Shown here: piece by piece, positions 45,747-55,932 of the stretch
Numbering within the stretch: the stretch's first letter is position 1
How the letters are laid out: every line of letters starts with the position of its first letter
Assembly: GCF_013248975.1 (NCBI RefSeq)
Contig: NZ_JABRWH010000001.1
Span: 3,616,001 to 3,680,000, forward strand
Origin: Neobacillus endophyticus
GTDB lineage: Bacteria > Bacillota > Bacilli > Bacillales > Cytobacillaceae
Reading direction: 5' to 3'
DNA length: 64,000 nt
Translations under genes and position numbers: made by a program
The notes under the pieces: model-generated
Databases searched by the model: none
Told to the model about the DNA's origin: nothing
What the model saw: the letters and a program-made list of their open reading frames with translations, nothing else

Positions 45747-46115
45747 ATGCCATTTGTGATAAAAAAAATTGACCACGTCCAGCTTGCAGCACCCAAAGGC
45801 TGTGAAAATTTAGCAAGAGAATTTTTCGGCAGTATCCTGGGGCTAATTGAGGTAGAGAAACCAGAAGAGCTAAAGAAAAGGGGAGGAGTCTGGTTTGAGT
45901 TTGGAACATTTCAAATTCATATTGGTGTAGAAGAACCGTTTACCCCGGCTAAGAAGGCGCATCCTGCTTTTGTAGTTGAAAATATTCAAGAGCTAAAAAA
46001 TCACCTTCGTGAAAAGGCTGTTTCCTTTACCGAAGACGATAACCTCCCTGGTGCAGATCGTATTCATGTCCATGATCCCTTTGGCAACAGACTGGAATTC
46101 TTAGAATGGCAGTAA
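45747..46115 (+). CDS. VOC-family (glyoxalase-like) protein
   Basis: 122 aa with two beta-alpha-beta-beta-beta repeats: IDHVQLAAPKG at the start and DRIHVHDPFGNRLEFLEW at the end. Metal ligands are plausible at His10 and Glu near the C-terminus. VOC proteins include glyoxalases, dioxygenases and fosfomycin/bleomycin resistance proteins; which type this is cannot be told. Single gene with GGGGGG ribosome site. Confidence 0.85.
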   Translation: MPFVIKKIDHVQLAAPKGCENLAREFFGSILGLIEVEKPEELKKRGGVWFEFGTFQIHIGVEEPFTPAKKAHPAFVVENIQELKNHLREKAVSFTEDDNLPGADRIHVHDPFGNRLEFLEWQ

Positions 46116-46157
46116 TTTTTGATAGGATCATCTTATCTAAATAAAGTTTTAATAATA

Positions 46158-46211
46158 CAAGGCAAATAATCTGATTCTGCAATAACAGAATTAGGTTATT
46201 TGCCTTTTTGC
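46158..46211 (+). terminator. Terminator of the VOC gene
   Basis: Long stem AAGGCAAATAA / TTATTTGCCTT with an inner ATTCTG / CAGAAT helix and T5. Confidence 0.82.
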
Positions 46212-46336
46212 ATGGGGGAATGACGGGAGAAAACTTTTATAAATTCTATACATGATTCTATAAAAATTGGGCAACATAACTTCGTGCCAACCAAATCTGG
46301 TATATTCTTCTAACTATAAATAATCGGAAGGTGAAC

Positions 46337-46918
46337 ATGATGAAATTAAAAAGCATAGTACTGTCAGCTGGATTATTATTTTCTGTCCCTGGGCTGGCAG
46401 GGGCTCAAGGTACGGTGCCTGACACCAACAGCGACCAAAGAACAATAACGGACCCAAACAAACCATGTAATTGTCAAGATGATGGCAGCAGACATCATCA
46501 TATGCACCATAAGGATTTTCAGGCTATAATGGCTCAAAGAGAGCAGAATCTGCTCACTTGGGTTGGGCAATATACACCTGAGAAGAAAGCTGAATGGACA
46601 ACTGTTCTTGCAGAGAAGAAGCAGCTTTTTAATCAATGGATGAGCCCAGCTAATGCTAAAAAGCGGGAACAATGGAAAAGTGAAAAAATGGCTAAGTTTA
46701 ATGCATTGAAAAAGCAACTGGATGAAGGAAAGATCACAAAGGAAGAATTTGTTAAAAAAATACATGATGGAAAAGAAAAGGGACATTGGAAGACCTATCA
46801 TGAGTTGAAATTAGCAGTGGAGAAAAAGGACAATACACAAGCAGCCGCATTATTAAATCAAATGTTAGTACACTACAAGCAACAAAATGCAAAAATGAAG
46901 GGATTATTAGCGAAATAG
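46337..46918 (+). CDS. Secreted His-rich hypothetical protein
   Basis: About 193 aa. A clear signal peptide (MMKLKSIVLSAGLLFSVPG, cleavage near AGA-QG) is followed by a mature part opening with CNCQDDGSRHHHMHHKD, a possible metal-binding stretch. The rest is a charged helical region (LAEKKQLFNQWMSPANAKKREQWK) with a SHOCT-like FNALKKQLDEGKITKEEFVKKI. Start is ATG 46337 or 46340 after GGAAGGTG. No recognised family; a metal or envelope stress role is a guess. Confidence 0.65.
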   Translation: MMKLKSIVLSAGLLFSVPGLAGAQGTVPDTNSDQRTITDPNKPCNCQDDGSRHHHMHHKDFQAIMAQREQNLLTWVGQYTPEKKAEWTTVLAEKKQLFNQWMSPANAKKREQWKSEKMAKFNALKKQLDEGKITKEEFVKKIHDGKEKGHWKTYHELKLAVEKKDNTQAAALLNQMLVHYKQQNAKMKGLLAK

Positions 46919-47032
46919 GAATCGTTCATAAATCCAACCGTGATTTTATTTCGTACTTTTTCTGATTGCAGGGTAAATCATTTCTTTAATGACAAGAATC
47001 ATAATTACATTTCGTTCAAAGGAGGCCTCACT

Positions 47033-47158
47033 TTGGCAGGAAGGAAATTAATGATGGCGACTGTTGCATTAGGAGCTGCCTATTTGCTGCGAAATCAAAA
47101 ATCACGGCAAAAATTAATGAACCAATTTCAAGCATTAGCTGACAAAACTAGAAAATAA
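47033..47158 (+). CDS. Small DUF3918-like protein (41 aa)
   Basis: TTG start with a perfect AAAGGAGG eight bases upstream; the frame is open to 46940 but only this start has a ribosome site. The product has one short hydrophobic segment (MMATVALGAAYLLRN) and a basic tail (KSRQKLMNQFQALADKTRK), resembling tiny DUF3918-type Bacillus proteins of unknown role. Confidence 0.55.
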   Translation: MAGRKLMMATVALGAAYLLRNQKSRQKLMNQFQALADKTRK

Positions 47159-47166
47159 ACAATTTT

Positions 47167-47200
47167 AAAGGCATTCCCACTATTTTGGGAATGCCTTTTG
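47167..47200. terminator. Bidirectional terminator
   Basis: Stem AAAGGCATTCCC / GGGAATGCCTTTT between the convergent small gene and tatA. Confidence 0.88.
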
Positions 47201-47212
47201 ATTATGATTATA

Positions 47213-47428
47213 TTACTTTTTCAAATCAACGGATTGTTCTTTTGCTTCTTTCACATCTGCTTTTATTTCTTCTTTTATATCATCAGCAATTCCTTCGGTT
47301 GCCTTTTTAAATTCTCGAATTGACTTTCCGGCAGCACGTCCGATTTCAGGTAATTTATTCGGGCCAAAAATCACCAAAGCAACAATTAATATTAATATTA
47401 AGCCTGGTACACCAATATTTGAAAGCAT
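47213..47428 (-). CDS. tatA: Sec-independent translocase subunit TatA
   Basis: 71 aa. N-terminal membrane helix (IGVPGLILILIVALVIFGP), FGPNKLPEIGRAAGK hinge, then amphipathic helix SIREFKKATEGI and a charged tail. TatA forms the pore of the twin-arginine pathway that exports folded proteins. No tatC is adjacent, so it is a lone tatA as often seen in bacilli. Confidence 0.95.
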   Translation of the reverse strand: MLSNIGVPGLILILIVALVIFGPNKLPEIGRAAGKSIREFKKATEGIADDIKEEIKADVKEAKEQSVDLKK

Positions 47429-47528
47429 GATTTTTCATCTCCTAACCAAGTAGGTTCATTATACTTTACCATTATTATAACCTTTTATCATGTAATGTTC
47501 TAGTTACGTTTTTGTGGCTAAAATAAGA

Positions 47529-47565
47529 AAAGTCATTTAGTCCCTAATGGGGCCAAATGACTTCA
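47529..47565 (-). terminator. Terminator of the dlt operon
   Basis: Minus-strand stem AGTCATTTGGCCCC / GGGACTAAATGACT followed by TTTCTTATTT. The 5' arm and loop contain the last codons and stop of dltD. Confidence 0.8.
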
Positions 47566-48749
47566 TCGTTTGGATTTTTAACACCTTTATAAAAATCTTG
47601 TATAGCTCTGTCCGTATATACCCAGCCTTTCCATCCTATATGAATTGTATCCTTAAGGAAATAGGGATCATATTCATGTTTGGAAAAATCAGCGATAGGG
47701 AAGCCCATTTTCAAAACTTGGTTCCTAATTCGATTATAGTAGGCGATACGCCCTTCTTTTGGGAACCCGGTATAATCATACCAATAACCATTACAAGGTA
47801 CTGAAATAAACAATGGTTTGGCACCAGATTCTTTTAGTAAGTCAAGAACCAACTGAAAATCGCGATACTCGGGGCCAGTTCCATATGTCATGTGCTTTTT
47901 TCCTCCCTTGAGGGAAGGAACAAGCTTTTTAATTTTATTGTACTGATAATTGCTGATATAAAATTTATTGTTCGTCGATAACCCTGAGCCTTCTTCATTC
48001 GCCAGTGACTCTAATTGGTTCCAAGATTTATCCTTTACACCGCGGCTCATTTCACGGCTAGCAGGTGTACTGCCTACTAAAGAGTAATATAAATCTTTTT
48101 TCTCAAGTAAGTTTTTGTAGGCGAGAGCTATAGGACGAACTGCCATAGCTTTTCCTTTTGTCCATGGGTCATTGGTAATTTCTGCTTTATATAAGGTAGA
48201 CAGAATTGGATCACTATTAACTGGAGTAAATCGTAACAGTCTTTTAATGGCCTTTCTCTTCACTTTAGGATTGATATTTTGATTAAAGGCAAAATCATAT
48301 CCTTGCAGTGAGGAGTAGTTTGGAACAAAATGTGATTCATCTGTTCCTTTGCGCTGAAACCATTGAGGGGACAAAACGAAAACGATTTTTTTCCCTTTTA
48401 ACTGATCAATATGCTCCGAAAAATTCAATAAATGAATAAGCGATTCTGTTCCGCCCCGTCCCACAAGAAAAGGGGTAAATGGAGCCTTGGTTTCTTGGAA
48501 ATAATTGGACGGGTGGAACTTATCAAGTCTTGCTAATTCACTGGAACCATACATTGGCAAATAGCTATTATCATCAAGCATTGCTTGCTGGATGTATTTT
48601 CCCTGAAACATGATTGGATCTAATTCTGTCGCAGCCTGAGCAACTCTATCTTTGGGAATCATACTCTCAATCCATTGATTTGGTATTGTAACCAAAATAA
48701 TTAGAACTAGAAAGGCTGCGATCATGGGTGAGAATATTGCTTTTTTCAT
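47544..48749 (-). CDS. dltD: D-alanyl transfer protein DltD
   Basis: 401 aa. One N-terminal membrane helix, then an extracellular SGNH-like domain: PMYGSSELARLDKFHPSNYF with the catalytic Ser, FVLSPQWFQRKGTD, ISVPCNGYWYDYTG, and the C-terminal DTIHIGWKGWVYTD carrying Asp-His. DltD takes D-Ala on the outer face and helps pass it to lipoteichoic and wall teichoic acids. Overlaps dltC by four bases; last gene of dltXABCD. Confidence 0.95.
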   Translation of the reverse strand: MKKAIFSPMIAAFLVLIILVTIPNQWIESMIPKDRVAQAATELDPIMFQGKYIQQAMLDDNSYLPMYGSSELARLDKFHPSNYFQETKAPFTPFLVGRGGTESLIHLLNFSEHIDQLKGKKIVFVLSPQWFQRKGTDESHFVPNYSSLQGYDFAFNQNINPKVKRKAIKRLLRFTPVNSDPILSTLYKAEITNDPWTKGKAMAVRPIALAYKNLLEKKDLYYSLVGSTPASREMSRGVKDKSWNQLESLANEEGSGLSTNNKFYISNYQYNKIKKLVPSLKGGKKHMTYGTGPEYRDFQLVLDLLKESGAKPLFISVPCNGYWYDYTGFPKEGRIAYYNRIRNQVLKMGFPIADFSKHEYDPYFLKDTIHIGWKGWVYTDRAIQDFYKGVKNPNDEVIWPH

Positions 48750-48982
48750 TTCCGATCAGCCAACTGGTTGGCAATATTATTAGGCGTATTCCAAGTATCG
48801 CGATCGAATTCAGTAATTGGTACTGGAATTCCAAAACGTTCTTCAGCTTGAACAAGCAATTCGACTGTACCAAAAGAATCTAATAATCCTGAATCAAATA
48901 AATCGATATCCGGATTTTCTTTTACAACATCATCCTGACAAATTTCTGCTAATAAGTTAATGACTTCATTTCTAATATCCAT
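48746..48982 (-). CDS. dltC: D-alanyl carrier protein DltC
   Basis: 78 aa acyl-carrier-type protein. The phosphopantetheine serine is in DLFDSGLLDSFGTVELLV (the Ser of LLDSFG). It carries D-Ala as a thioester from DltA to the membrane partner DltB. Gap of 5 bases after dltB. Confidence 0.96.
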   Translation of the reverse strand: MDIRNEVINLLAEICQDDVVKENPDIDLFDSGLLDSFGTVELLVQAEERFGIPVPITEFDRDTWNTPNNIANQLADRK

Positions 48983-48987
48983 TTTTT

Positions 48988-50151
48988 CTAAGCTCCTTTA
49001 ATAAAATATCCTGAGAAAATATAAAATCCAAAACAGATGAAATGGAAGGTGATAATAACAGCCAGCACATGTGTGAATCTATTTTGCGGCCACCATTTGT
49101 GTTTTTTATTAAAACGTTCAAATGAATTATACACTACCATTATCAATGCATGATACGCACCATATAAAATATATTGAATGGCTAATCCATGCCAAACACC
49201 CATTAATAAAAATAATAAAATATATCCAAGATTCGAAATGGTATTACGATTTTTTATCCATTTTTTCTTCGTTACCATAAATACAAAACGCATATAAACA
49301 TAATCTCTAAACCAGAAGGATAGGCTCATATGCCAGCGATTCCAGAAATCTTTAATATTCCGGCTGAGAAATGGTTTATTAAAGTTTTCCGGAGATTTAA
49401 TCCCCATAATATAACTCACACCAATAGCGAAGTTGCTATATCCGGCAAAATCAAAAAAGAGATACATACTATAAGCATACATATAGTAAAGGTTATTCTG
49501 AAAATGGCTGTGAGCTATTGAACCTAAATTAGCAATAAAATAATGATTAATCGAGTAACCAATAATGTATTTATACAAAAATCCAAGAAAGATTTTGTTC
49601 ATTCCCTCATATAGATAAAGCTTATATTGTTCTCCTGTAAGACTGGTTTCTAAATCCTTATCAAATCGCCGATAGCGATCAATCGGACCAGAGGAGATGG
49701 TAGGGAAAAACAAAATAAAGTATAGCAGGCGATGGAGTGGGAGATCCTGTTTGATTAAACCATCCCGTGTCTCCATCACAATTTGCGTGCCTTTAAAAGT
49801 TAAATACGAAATACCAAGAAATCCAATAAAATTAATCATTGAAAAATATGGCAATAATTTTGATATAGCTAAAGGCAGGATGGACCCTATCACAGCAAAA
49901 TAAAAAACGGTTGTACTGTTTGCGTTTTTACGATATGAAATATAGGCCTTTATCAAAAGTACCTGCCAAAACGTAAAGATAATTAATGCGATCGCTTGCC
50001 TAAGATTGGACGAGAAAATTAAACAGAGGGCAATGAAAGTAACGATCATATTATAAGTATGAAATCTTTTGCCCATTAAACCGAGAATGACGGTTGGTGC
50101 TAAAAGGGCGGCAATAATGAAAAAGAATGTAAACGAACCATATGGTGTCAT
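48988..50151 (-). CDS. dltB: D-alanine membrane transferase DltB (MBOAT)
   Basis: 387 aa with about 11 membrane segments. MBOAT signatures: [35 protein letters not shown] with the first conserved His, and [18 protein letters not shown] with the catalytic His. It moves D-Ala from DltC across the membrane. Starts in an ATGA overlap with dltA. Confidence 0.96.
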   Translation of the reverse strand: MTPYGSFTFFFIIAALLAPTVILGLMGKRFHTYNMIVTFIALCLIFSSNLRQAIALIIFTFWQVLLIKAYISYRKNANSTTVFYFAVIGSILPLAISKLLPYFSMINFIGFLGISYLTFKGTQIVMETRDGLIKQDLPLHRLLYFILFFPTISSGPIDRYRRFDKDLETSLTGEQYKLYLYEGMNKIFLGFLYKYIIGYSINHYFIANLGSIAHSHFQNNLYYMYAYSMYLFFDFAGYSNFAIGVSYIMGIKSPENFNKPFLSRNIKDFWNRWHMSLSFWFRDYVYMRFVFMVTKKKWIKNRNTISNLGYILLFLLMGVWHGLAIQYILYGAYHALIMVVYNSFERFNKKHKWWPQNRFTHVLAVIITFHFICFGFYIFSGYFIKGA

Positions 50152-51662
50152 TGTAATACCAATTCCTTAATCTTTTTTCGGTCCATTTTCCCGTTTGCGG
50201 TGATAGGAAGTTCATCATGATAGGTGAACTTTCTTGGAATCATATATGCTGGAATTAACTCGCCCAATTCTTTTTTTATCGCACTGGTTAATTGATATTC
50301 TTTTTCAAAATCATGCTCGCTCGGCACGATCGCAGCTAATAAGTACTCGATTTTTTCATTTTGATATACAGGTATGACAACTGCTGACTTCACATAATTT
50401 GATTTGGCAATATGGTACTCGATTTCCTCGAGTTCCATTCTGTAGCCATGCAGTTTAATTTGGAAATCAATTCTACCTTTATAGAATAAAAGTCCATCTT
50501 CATCCCGATAGCCCGCATCACCCGTTCTATAAGCCTGCTGGCCGGAATATTCAAAGAATGCTTTATCCGTTAACTCTTTTTGTCCTAAGTAACCTTTACT
50601 TACTCCAGGACCGACAATGATCATCTCACCTTTTTCTCCAGCAGGAACCTCAGCACCATTTTCATCTAGAAGTAAAATTTGCGTGTCTGACTTAGCGACT
50701 CCGATCGGAAGATTTTGGTGTTTATTTAAAATTTCATCCGTGACCTCAATGGAAGTAATAGCGACTGTTGCTTCGGTTGGACCGTAAGTATTAAATATTT
50801 TTGCATTCGGAAATCTTTCCATTAATTGCTTGCTAACTGATACAGGAAGAATTTCTCCACAAAATAAAAATACAGCTAATTCAGGAAGCAAATCCTGATT
50901 AAAAGATGGATCCATCAAACACATTTGTGCAAACGATGGGGTAGATGTCCATACTTGCGTATTTGATTTTTCCAATGCTTCAAATAATAGCTTCGGTCTA
51001 GCAATCATTTCCTTTGTTATAGAAAAGATGGATCCCCCGCTTGCAAGAGCAGGATAAATATCCATAACAGATAAATCAAAGGAATAAGGAGCCTGATTTA
51101 GAAAACAGAGATTTCCATTAATAGGAAAATCTTCGACCATCCAATTAATAAAACTTTGTAAATTATTTGCTGAAATTTGAACACCTTTCGGATTTCCGGT
51201 ACTTCCCGAAGTAAAAATGATATAAAAATTTTCATCTTCTTTGACCCAATTCGAAGTGTCAACCGGTTCAGCCTTAGTTTGTGATGTCAACAATACATCA
51301 TAATTTATAATCGAAGCATCCGAATTTAGATGTAAAGGCTGATTAGAATTGTTAATCACAAGTCCGGAATGGGCGCTGGATATGATTTTTATTACTCTTT
51401 CCATCGGAATGGAAGTATCCACAGGTATGTAAGGATGACCGGCTTTTACACATCCTAAGAAAGATATGATCATACCGGGTTCCATATGTCCGTATACCAA
51501 TATCGGCGATTGCTTTTTCAAGTCTTGTTTAAGAAGAAAAGCAGCCACTTGTTCTGACTGTTGCCATAGTTGATCGTATGTGATTTCAATTTCTGGAGAT
51601 ATGTATGCCTTTGCCTTTGGTTGTGACAGTGCAAGCTCTCTGATTGTATTTAAAAGTTTCAT
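50148..51662 (-). CDS. dltA: D-alanine--D-alanyl carrier protein ligase DltA
   Basis: 504 aa adenylation enzyme. P-loop [45 protein letters not shown], and the C-terminal catalytic Lys in [12 protein letters not shown]. It activates D-alanine with ATP and loads it on DltC. The pathway lowers the negative charge of teichoic acids and raises resistance to cationic peptides. Confidence 0.96.
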   Translation of the reverse strand: MKLLNTIRELALSQPKAKAYISPEIEITYDQLWQQSEQVAAFLLKQDLKKQSPILVYGHMEPGMIISFLGCVKAGHPYIPVDTSIPMERVIKIISSAHSGLVINNSNQPLHLNSDASIINYDVLLTSQTKAEPVDTSNWVKEDENFYIIFTSGSTGNPKGVQISANNLQSFINWMVEDFPINGNLCFLNQAPYSFDLSVMDIYPALASGGSIFSITKEMIARPKLLFEALEKSNTQVWTSTPSFAQMCLMDPSFNQDLLPELAVFLFCGEILPVSVSKQLMERFPNAKIFNTYGPTEATVAITSIEVTDEILNKHQNLPIGVAKSDTQILLLDENGAEVPAGEKGEMIIVGPGVSKGYLGQKELTDKAFFEYSGQQAYRTGDAGYRDEDGLLFYKGRIDFQIKLHGYRMELEEIEYHIAKSNYVKSAVVIPVYQNEKIEYLLAAIVPSEHDFEKEYQLTSAIKKELGELIPAYMIPRKFTYHDELPITANGKMDRKKIKELVLQ

Positions 51663-51678
51663 CTTTTGCTACCCCCCA

Positions 51679-51828
51679 TTAAAAGTCGTTATAAATATAA
51701 GTACCGGCATTTGCATCGTTAAATCCGTACATAAAAAATAATAACAGGAGTATCAGCAAATAATAGGCAAATCTTGCGATCCATTTTAATTTTTGATTCG
51801 CGAAAAAGACTTTTATTTTATCCAACAC
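51679..51828 (-). CDS. dltX: DltX, small membrane subunit of D-alanylation
   Basis: 49 aa from a GTG start (TTG one codon later is an alternative). One membrane helix (FAYYLLILLLLFFMYGF) and the conserved C-terminus DANAGTYIYNDF, the signature of DltX, whose C-terminal motif contacts DltB and shuttles D-Ala to DltD. The open frame extends to 51936, but upstream codons are not conserved-looking and lie in the leader. First gene of the operon, 16 bases before dltA. Confidence 0.88.
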   Translation of the reverse strand: MLDKIKVFFANQKLKWIARFAYYLLILLLLFFMYGFNDANAGTYIYNDF

Positions 51829-51948
51829 GGCGGAGTGACCCCCCCATAAAAAAATTAACCTCATGAGAAAAATCTTTTGCGGTAAACGAAATATATAATT
51901 TAAGCATTTTGCGCCTTTCTTACTATCTTTCCTCAAGTGACCTAATTT

Positions 51949-51977
51949 ATCATAATTCCGTTTTTATTTTGTTGCAA
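51949..51977 (-). promoter_or_regulatory. Probable dlt promoter
   Basis: Minus strand: TTGCAA (51972-51977), 17-base spacer, TATGAT (51949-51954). It gives a leader of about 115 nt before dltX. No clear ECF-sigma (TGAAAC/CGTC) pair was seen. The rest of the gap to 52100 is AT-rich without a gene. Confidence 0.5.
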
Positions 51978-52100
51978 TAAATTTTTCATGAGAAAATGAT
52001 GAGAATAAACTATCCAATGTATAAATGTTCACAATTTAAATCTACGCAGATTCTCATAATACTAGATTTAACATCAAGGCTTGAATGAACTTGTACGCAG

Positions 52101-52131
52101 GAAAAAAGACCTAGTGGATCCCACTTGGTCT
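52101..52131 (-). terminator. Terminator of the M42 peptidase gene
   Basis: Minus-strand stem GACCAAGTGG / CCACTAGGTC with T6. Confidence 0.8.
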
Positions 52132-52183
52132 TATCTTACAGGATGCCTATGTTTAAAAAGAAAGATAAGAATGGTAGATATTT

Positions 52184-53233
52184 TTACAAAACTAAGTCAG
52201 ATAGCACATAGTGATATAATAGCTTAGCAGTATTTTCAATGGATGACTGATGTGTCCGCTCAAATGCATGGGATGAATCAATTCCTGGTCCTATAAGACC
52301 GTGAACAATATCATGTCCGGAACGGATTGCCGCAGAGGCATCGGATCCATAGTAAGGATAAATATCCAATTTATATTTAATTTTATTAGCTTCAGCAAGC
52401 TGAACTAAGTGTTTTCGCAATTCATAATGATATGGTCCGCTTGCATCTTTCGCACAGATCGATACCGTATACTCATCTGTTGATTGTCCATCACCCATAG
52501 CCCCCATGTCAACTGCTAAATATTCAACAGTTTCAGGAGTTATGTTAGAGTTTCCTCCGTAGCCGATTTCTTCATTATTAGAAATTAAAAAATGAGTTGT
52601 ATATGGCAAAGCCATATTTTCTGATTTTAACTGTTTCATTAATTGAAGAAGGATGGCAACACTTGCTTTATCATCTAAATGACGCGATTTAATATAACCG
52701 CTTGGTGTGACTTCGATTCTTGGGTCAAATGAAACAAAATCCCCGACTTCAATACCAAGTGCTCTGACTTCTTCAGGTGTATGTACTTTCTCATCAATTC
52801 GGATTTCGATATTCTCCTGATTGCGTTCAGCTTTGCCTGCGTCTTTATAAACATGAACAGATGTTTGATGCATCAGAATGGTTCCGGTATATTTCTTACC
52901 GCTGGCAGTTTCGATTTGACAATACTCGCCTTCGATGGAATTAAATTTAAATCCGCCAATCAAGTCTATTTTTAATCGGCCATTAGCTTTAATTTCCTTT
53001 ACCATCGCTCCAAGTGTGTCAACATGCGCAGTCAAGATTCGATGTTTGCTTGAATCTATTCCTTTAATCGTGGCAATTAATCCGCCTTTGCGATTTCTAG
53101 TCGTTTCTATTTCCAGTTCAGTAAGAAATTTCTCAACAAAAGAAATGACTTCATTTGTATTGCCGGAAGGGCTGGGAATGGCTAAAATCTTCCTCAGGAT
53201 GGAGATCGTTTCCTCTGTATTGGCATATGACAT
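52184..53233 (-). CDS. M42-family metallo-aminopeptidase
   Basis: 349 aa. Metal ligands are arranged as in tetrahedral M42 peptidases: TAHVDTLGAMV (His-Asp), RHLDDKASVA (bridging Asp), SNNEEIGYGGNS (Glu pair), AVDMGAMGDG (Asp) and IDSSHAFERTH (His). The family cleaves N-terminal residues (glutamyl/leucyl aminopeptidase) from peptides in the cytosol. AAAGGGGGA seven bases before the ATG at 53233 fixes the start over a codon at 53251. Single gene. Confidence 0.9.
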   Translation of the reverse strand: MSYANTEETISILRKILAIPSPSGNTNEVISFVEKFLTELEIETTRNRKGGLIATIKGIDSSKHRILTAHVDTLGAMVKEIKANGRLKIDLIGGFKFNSIEGEYCQIETASGKKYTGTILMHQTSVHVYKDAGKAERNQENIEIRIDEKVHTPEEVRALGIEVGDFVSFDPRIEVTPSGYIKSRHLDDKASVAILLQLMKQLKSENMALPYTTHFLISNNEEIGYGGNSNITPETVEYLAVDMGAMGDGQSTDEYTVSICAKDASGPYHYELRKHLVQLAEANKIKYKLDIYPYYGSDASAAIRSGHDIVHGLIGPGIDSSHAFERTHQSSIENTAKLLYHYVLSDLVL

Positions 53234-53374
53234 CTGCGTTCCCCCTTTCATATAGTACCTTCTTATTATATATATGTATATACTTTAGGTATAGTAAATG
53301 TAATAAATTGGAACAAATTCAATAATTTATACTATTCAAAAATACCAAAACCCTATCACTTTTTCAATATAAAT

Positions 53375-54325
53375 TTATTTAAACCATCCCTTTCGCTTAA
53401 ACCACCATGACATACCAACTGTAATAACAAACATAACAAATAATGTAACAAAATAACCATATTTCCAAGTTAACTCAGGCATATAGCGAAAATTCATCCC
53501 GTATAGTCCGACAATAAATGTGATGGGCATAAAAATGGTAGTGATAACCGTTAATATTTTCATAACATGGTTTGTTTGATGCGAATTAATCGAAATATAA
53601 CTGTCCCGAATATCAGTTGTAAGCTCGCGATTGGCTTCAATCATTTCTGTCAATTTGAGCAGATGATCATGAACATCAGAAAAATATACGGTTTTCCCTT
53701 TAATTTCTGTTACCCGCTGAGAATTTAAGATTCTGTAAAGCAGATCCCGCATGGGGGTAATCGTATGTCTTAAAGAAACCAGCTGATGACGGGTGTGAAA
53801 TAGATCATCAAGTAGAGCCTCCATTCCTCGCCCTTTTGAATTTTCATCAATTTCATTTAATCTGTCTTCAATTTTATACACTGGAGGGAAATAATTATCC
53901 ACCATTTTATCGATAATTAAGTATAACACATGGGACGGGTCCCATTTATCAGAAATCTCGGTTTGCACCAGACGATTCCAGACTTCCGTTATTTCATAGG
54001 AAGAATGTTGATGGAAGGTGACAATGTAATTCTCACTAAGGAAAAAATCAATCTCCTCTTTTTCAAGAGAATCTTGATTAATGGCTTGAGTTACCAGAAA
54101 CGTATGATCCTTATAGTAGTCAAGCTTTGGTCGTTGTAAATAATGCATGCAATCCTCAATCGCCAACGGATGAAAAGATAGAGGTGTTTTCAAGTATTCA
54201 CATTCATCCGTATTGGGCTGGTTAAAATCGATCCAATACCAAAGATAATCTCCATTTACTAGTTTAGGAATTTCTACGTCTTTTATAATTTCATGGTTCT
54301 TCGTAATGGCGATCGTTCTTATCAT
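53375..54325 (-). CDS. corA: CorA-family magnesium transporter
   Basis: 316 aa. A cytosolic alpha/beta domain and long helix (residues 1 to about 250), then two C-terminal membrane helices with the selectivity motif GLYGMNF and the MPEL loop between them. It forms a pentameric Mg2+ (or Co2+) channel. Normal length; single gene. The last residues KRKGWFK form the basic cytosolic tail. Confidence 0.94.
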   Translation of the reverse strand: MIRTIAITKNHEIIKDVEIPKLVNGDYLWYWIDFNQPNTDECEYLKTPLSFHPLAIEDCMHYLQRPKLDYYKDHTFLVTQAINQDSLEKEEIDFFLSENYIVTFHQHSSYEITEVWNRLVQTEISDKWDPSHVLYLIIDKMVDNYFPPVYKIEDRLNEIDENSKGRGMEALLDDLFHTRHQLVSLRHTITPMRDLLYRILNSQRVTEIKGKTVYFSDVHDHLLKLTEMIEANRELTTDIRDSYISINSHQTNHVMKILTVITTIFMPITFIVGLYGMNFRYMPELTWKYGYFVTLFVMFVITVGMSWWFKRKGWFK

Positions 54326-54585
54326 AAAATCTCCTTTAGTCTTATGATTGAATTTTAAGGAATGAAAGATATTTTACTGTATCTTTGCCATTATGTCATT
54401 ATACATCAAGTACAATTAATCTTTGAGATAAAGATTCTAAAAACAGCATTCCCGAAAAAATCATAACTTAACCGAAAATGAATGCATCCATACTTGATTG
54501 TTAGAAATGTATTGGAATTCTAGAATAAAATGCCGAGCTTTATGGGAAGTTATAAAGAATCAGTTTAGGTGAGAGGGTTCGGGAA

Positions 54586-55920
54586 ATGCCAACAAATATG
54601 ATTGAAACCATCAAAGAAAGTTTAAAAAATCGCATTCAACAATCGGAGGATGTGATTTATAAGGAATTGCATACAAAAGAAAAATATATAGAAGCTCTTT
54701 ATATTAAAACCATTAGTGATGAGGCTGTATTTTACGATAAATTAATAAAACCATTTTTTGAAATTGCGAGTCCAGTTCAATTTCTTGCTTATTTGCAGTC
54801 AAATCCGCAAATAAAATCCTTTGAAACGGAACAGCAAACACTTGATGAATTATTACGTGGAGTGGCTATTTTATTTTATCAGGAATATATCTTTTTATTT
54901 GACAATAAAGTCGATCACAATAATCAGGTTTTAGACACAACTGTTGAAACAACGGTACAAGGACCGCAATCAGGTTTTAGTGAGAGCCTTCCAGTTAACT
55001 TGGGACTCATCCGTCAGCGTTATCCGGAAACCACACTGAAGGTAGAATCAACAACAGTGGGGTCCATTTCAAAAACGAAAGTAATGATTCTTTACGATAC
55101 TGTGCGTTCCGATCCTGACACATTGAATAGAATTAAAGAATTTCTTACAACGTTGGATGTGCAGATGTTTCAAACCGGTGAACAGTTATTAGACATTATT
55201 AAAAAAACAAATCGTGCGCTTTTCCCAGTTATGCTTGTGACAGAAAGACCTGACAGGGTGGCAGTCAATCTGGCTACAGGAAAAGTGATCATCCTTGTTC
55301 ATGGATCGCCTTTTGCCGTTATATTGCCAACCGTGATGAAGGACTTTCTAGCCTCGATGGAGGATATTTACAATACTTATTGGGTAGTTAAATTTCTTCA
55401 GATTTTACGCTATGTGGGCTTGTTTGTCAGTATGGTACTACCGGGTTTTTATGTTGCCGTAACAAGCTATAATCCCGAGCTGTTCCGGGTACAGCTTGCG
55501 TTATCGATTGCGGGGAGCAGAGCAGGGGTACCATACCCATCTTTTTTTGAAGTGTTATTCATGCTATTTATGATGGAAATGCTGACTGAAGCAAGTATCA
55601 GGTTGCCGAAAGCGATCGGCCCTACAGCCACAACCGTAGGAGGATTAATCTTGGGGCAGGCAGCTACAGAAGCAGGGCTGGTAAGTAATATTATGATTAT
55701 TATTACCTCAGCAGTGGCCATTTGTAACTTTGTGATCCCGATTAATGCTTTCAGTATTACCATACGAATAATGAAATACGTTGTTTTGGTACTTTCAACA
55801 GTTTTTGGACTTGTTGGTTCTGTTCTTGGCTTTCTGATGGTTGTGGCATACATGGTAAGGCTTGATAGCTTTGGAGAGCCTTTCTTAACATTCCTTCAAA
55901 GCAAACCGAAAAGTAATTAG
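54586..55920 (+). CDS. Spore germination receptor subunit A (GerA family)
   Basis: 444 aa, shorter than the usual 480-500. The soluble N-terminal region (1 to about 245) contains LPVNLGLIRQRYPETTLKVES and VMILYDTVRSD; a five-to-six TM region follows with FLQILRYVGLFVSMVLPGFYVA, EASIRLPKAIGPTATTVGGLILGQAA. It is the A subunit of a nutrient germinant receptor in the spore inner membrane. The receptor's ligand is unknown. First gene of an A-B-C operon; expression in the forespore by sigma-G is expected from the family, but I could not assign a convincing promoter. Confidence 0.94.
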   Translation: MPTNMIETIKESLKNRIQQSEDVIYKELHTKEKYIEALYIKTISDEAVFYDKLIKPFFEIASPVQFLAYLQSNPQIKSFETEQQTLDELLRGVAILFYQEYIFLFDNKVDHNNQVLDTTVETTVQGPQSGFSESLPVNLGLIRQRYPETTLKVESTTVGSISKTKVMILYDTVRSDPDTLNRIKEFLTTLDVQMFQTGEQLLDIIKKTNRALFPVMLVTERPDRVAVNLATGKVIILVHGSPFAVILPTVMKDFLASMEDIYNTYWVVKFLQILRYVGLFVSMVLPGFYVAVTSYNPELFRVQLALSIAGSRAGVPYPSFFEVLFMLFMMEMLTEASIRLPKAIGPTATTVGGLILGQAATEAGLVSNIMIIITSAVAICNFVIPINAFSITIRIMKYVVLVLSTVFGLVGSVLGFLMVVAYMVRLDSFGEPFLTFLQSKPKSN

Positions 55921-55932
55921 GAGGGTGGTGAA

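Noticed and set aside
46376..46801. 141-codon minus-strand open frame
   Set aside because: Shadow of the secreted His-rich protein gene, which has a good signal peptide and ribosome site.
54421..54585. Possible sigma-G promoter before the ger operon (CATAACTTA, GAATGCATCC)
   Set aside because: No -35/-10 pair with correct spacing could be found by eye.
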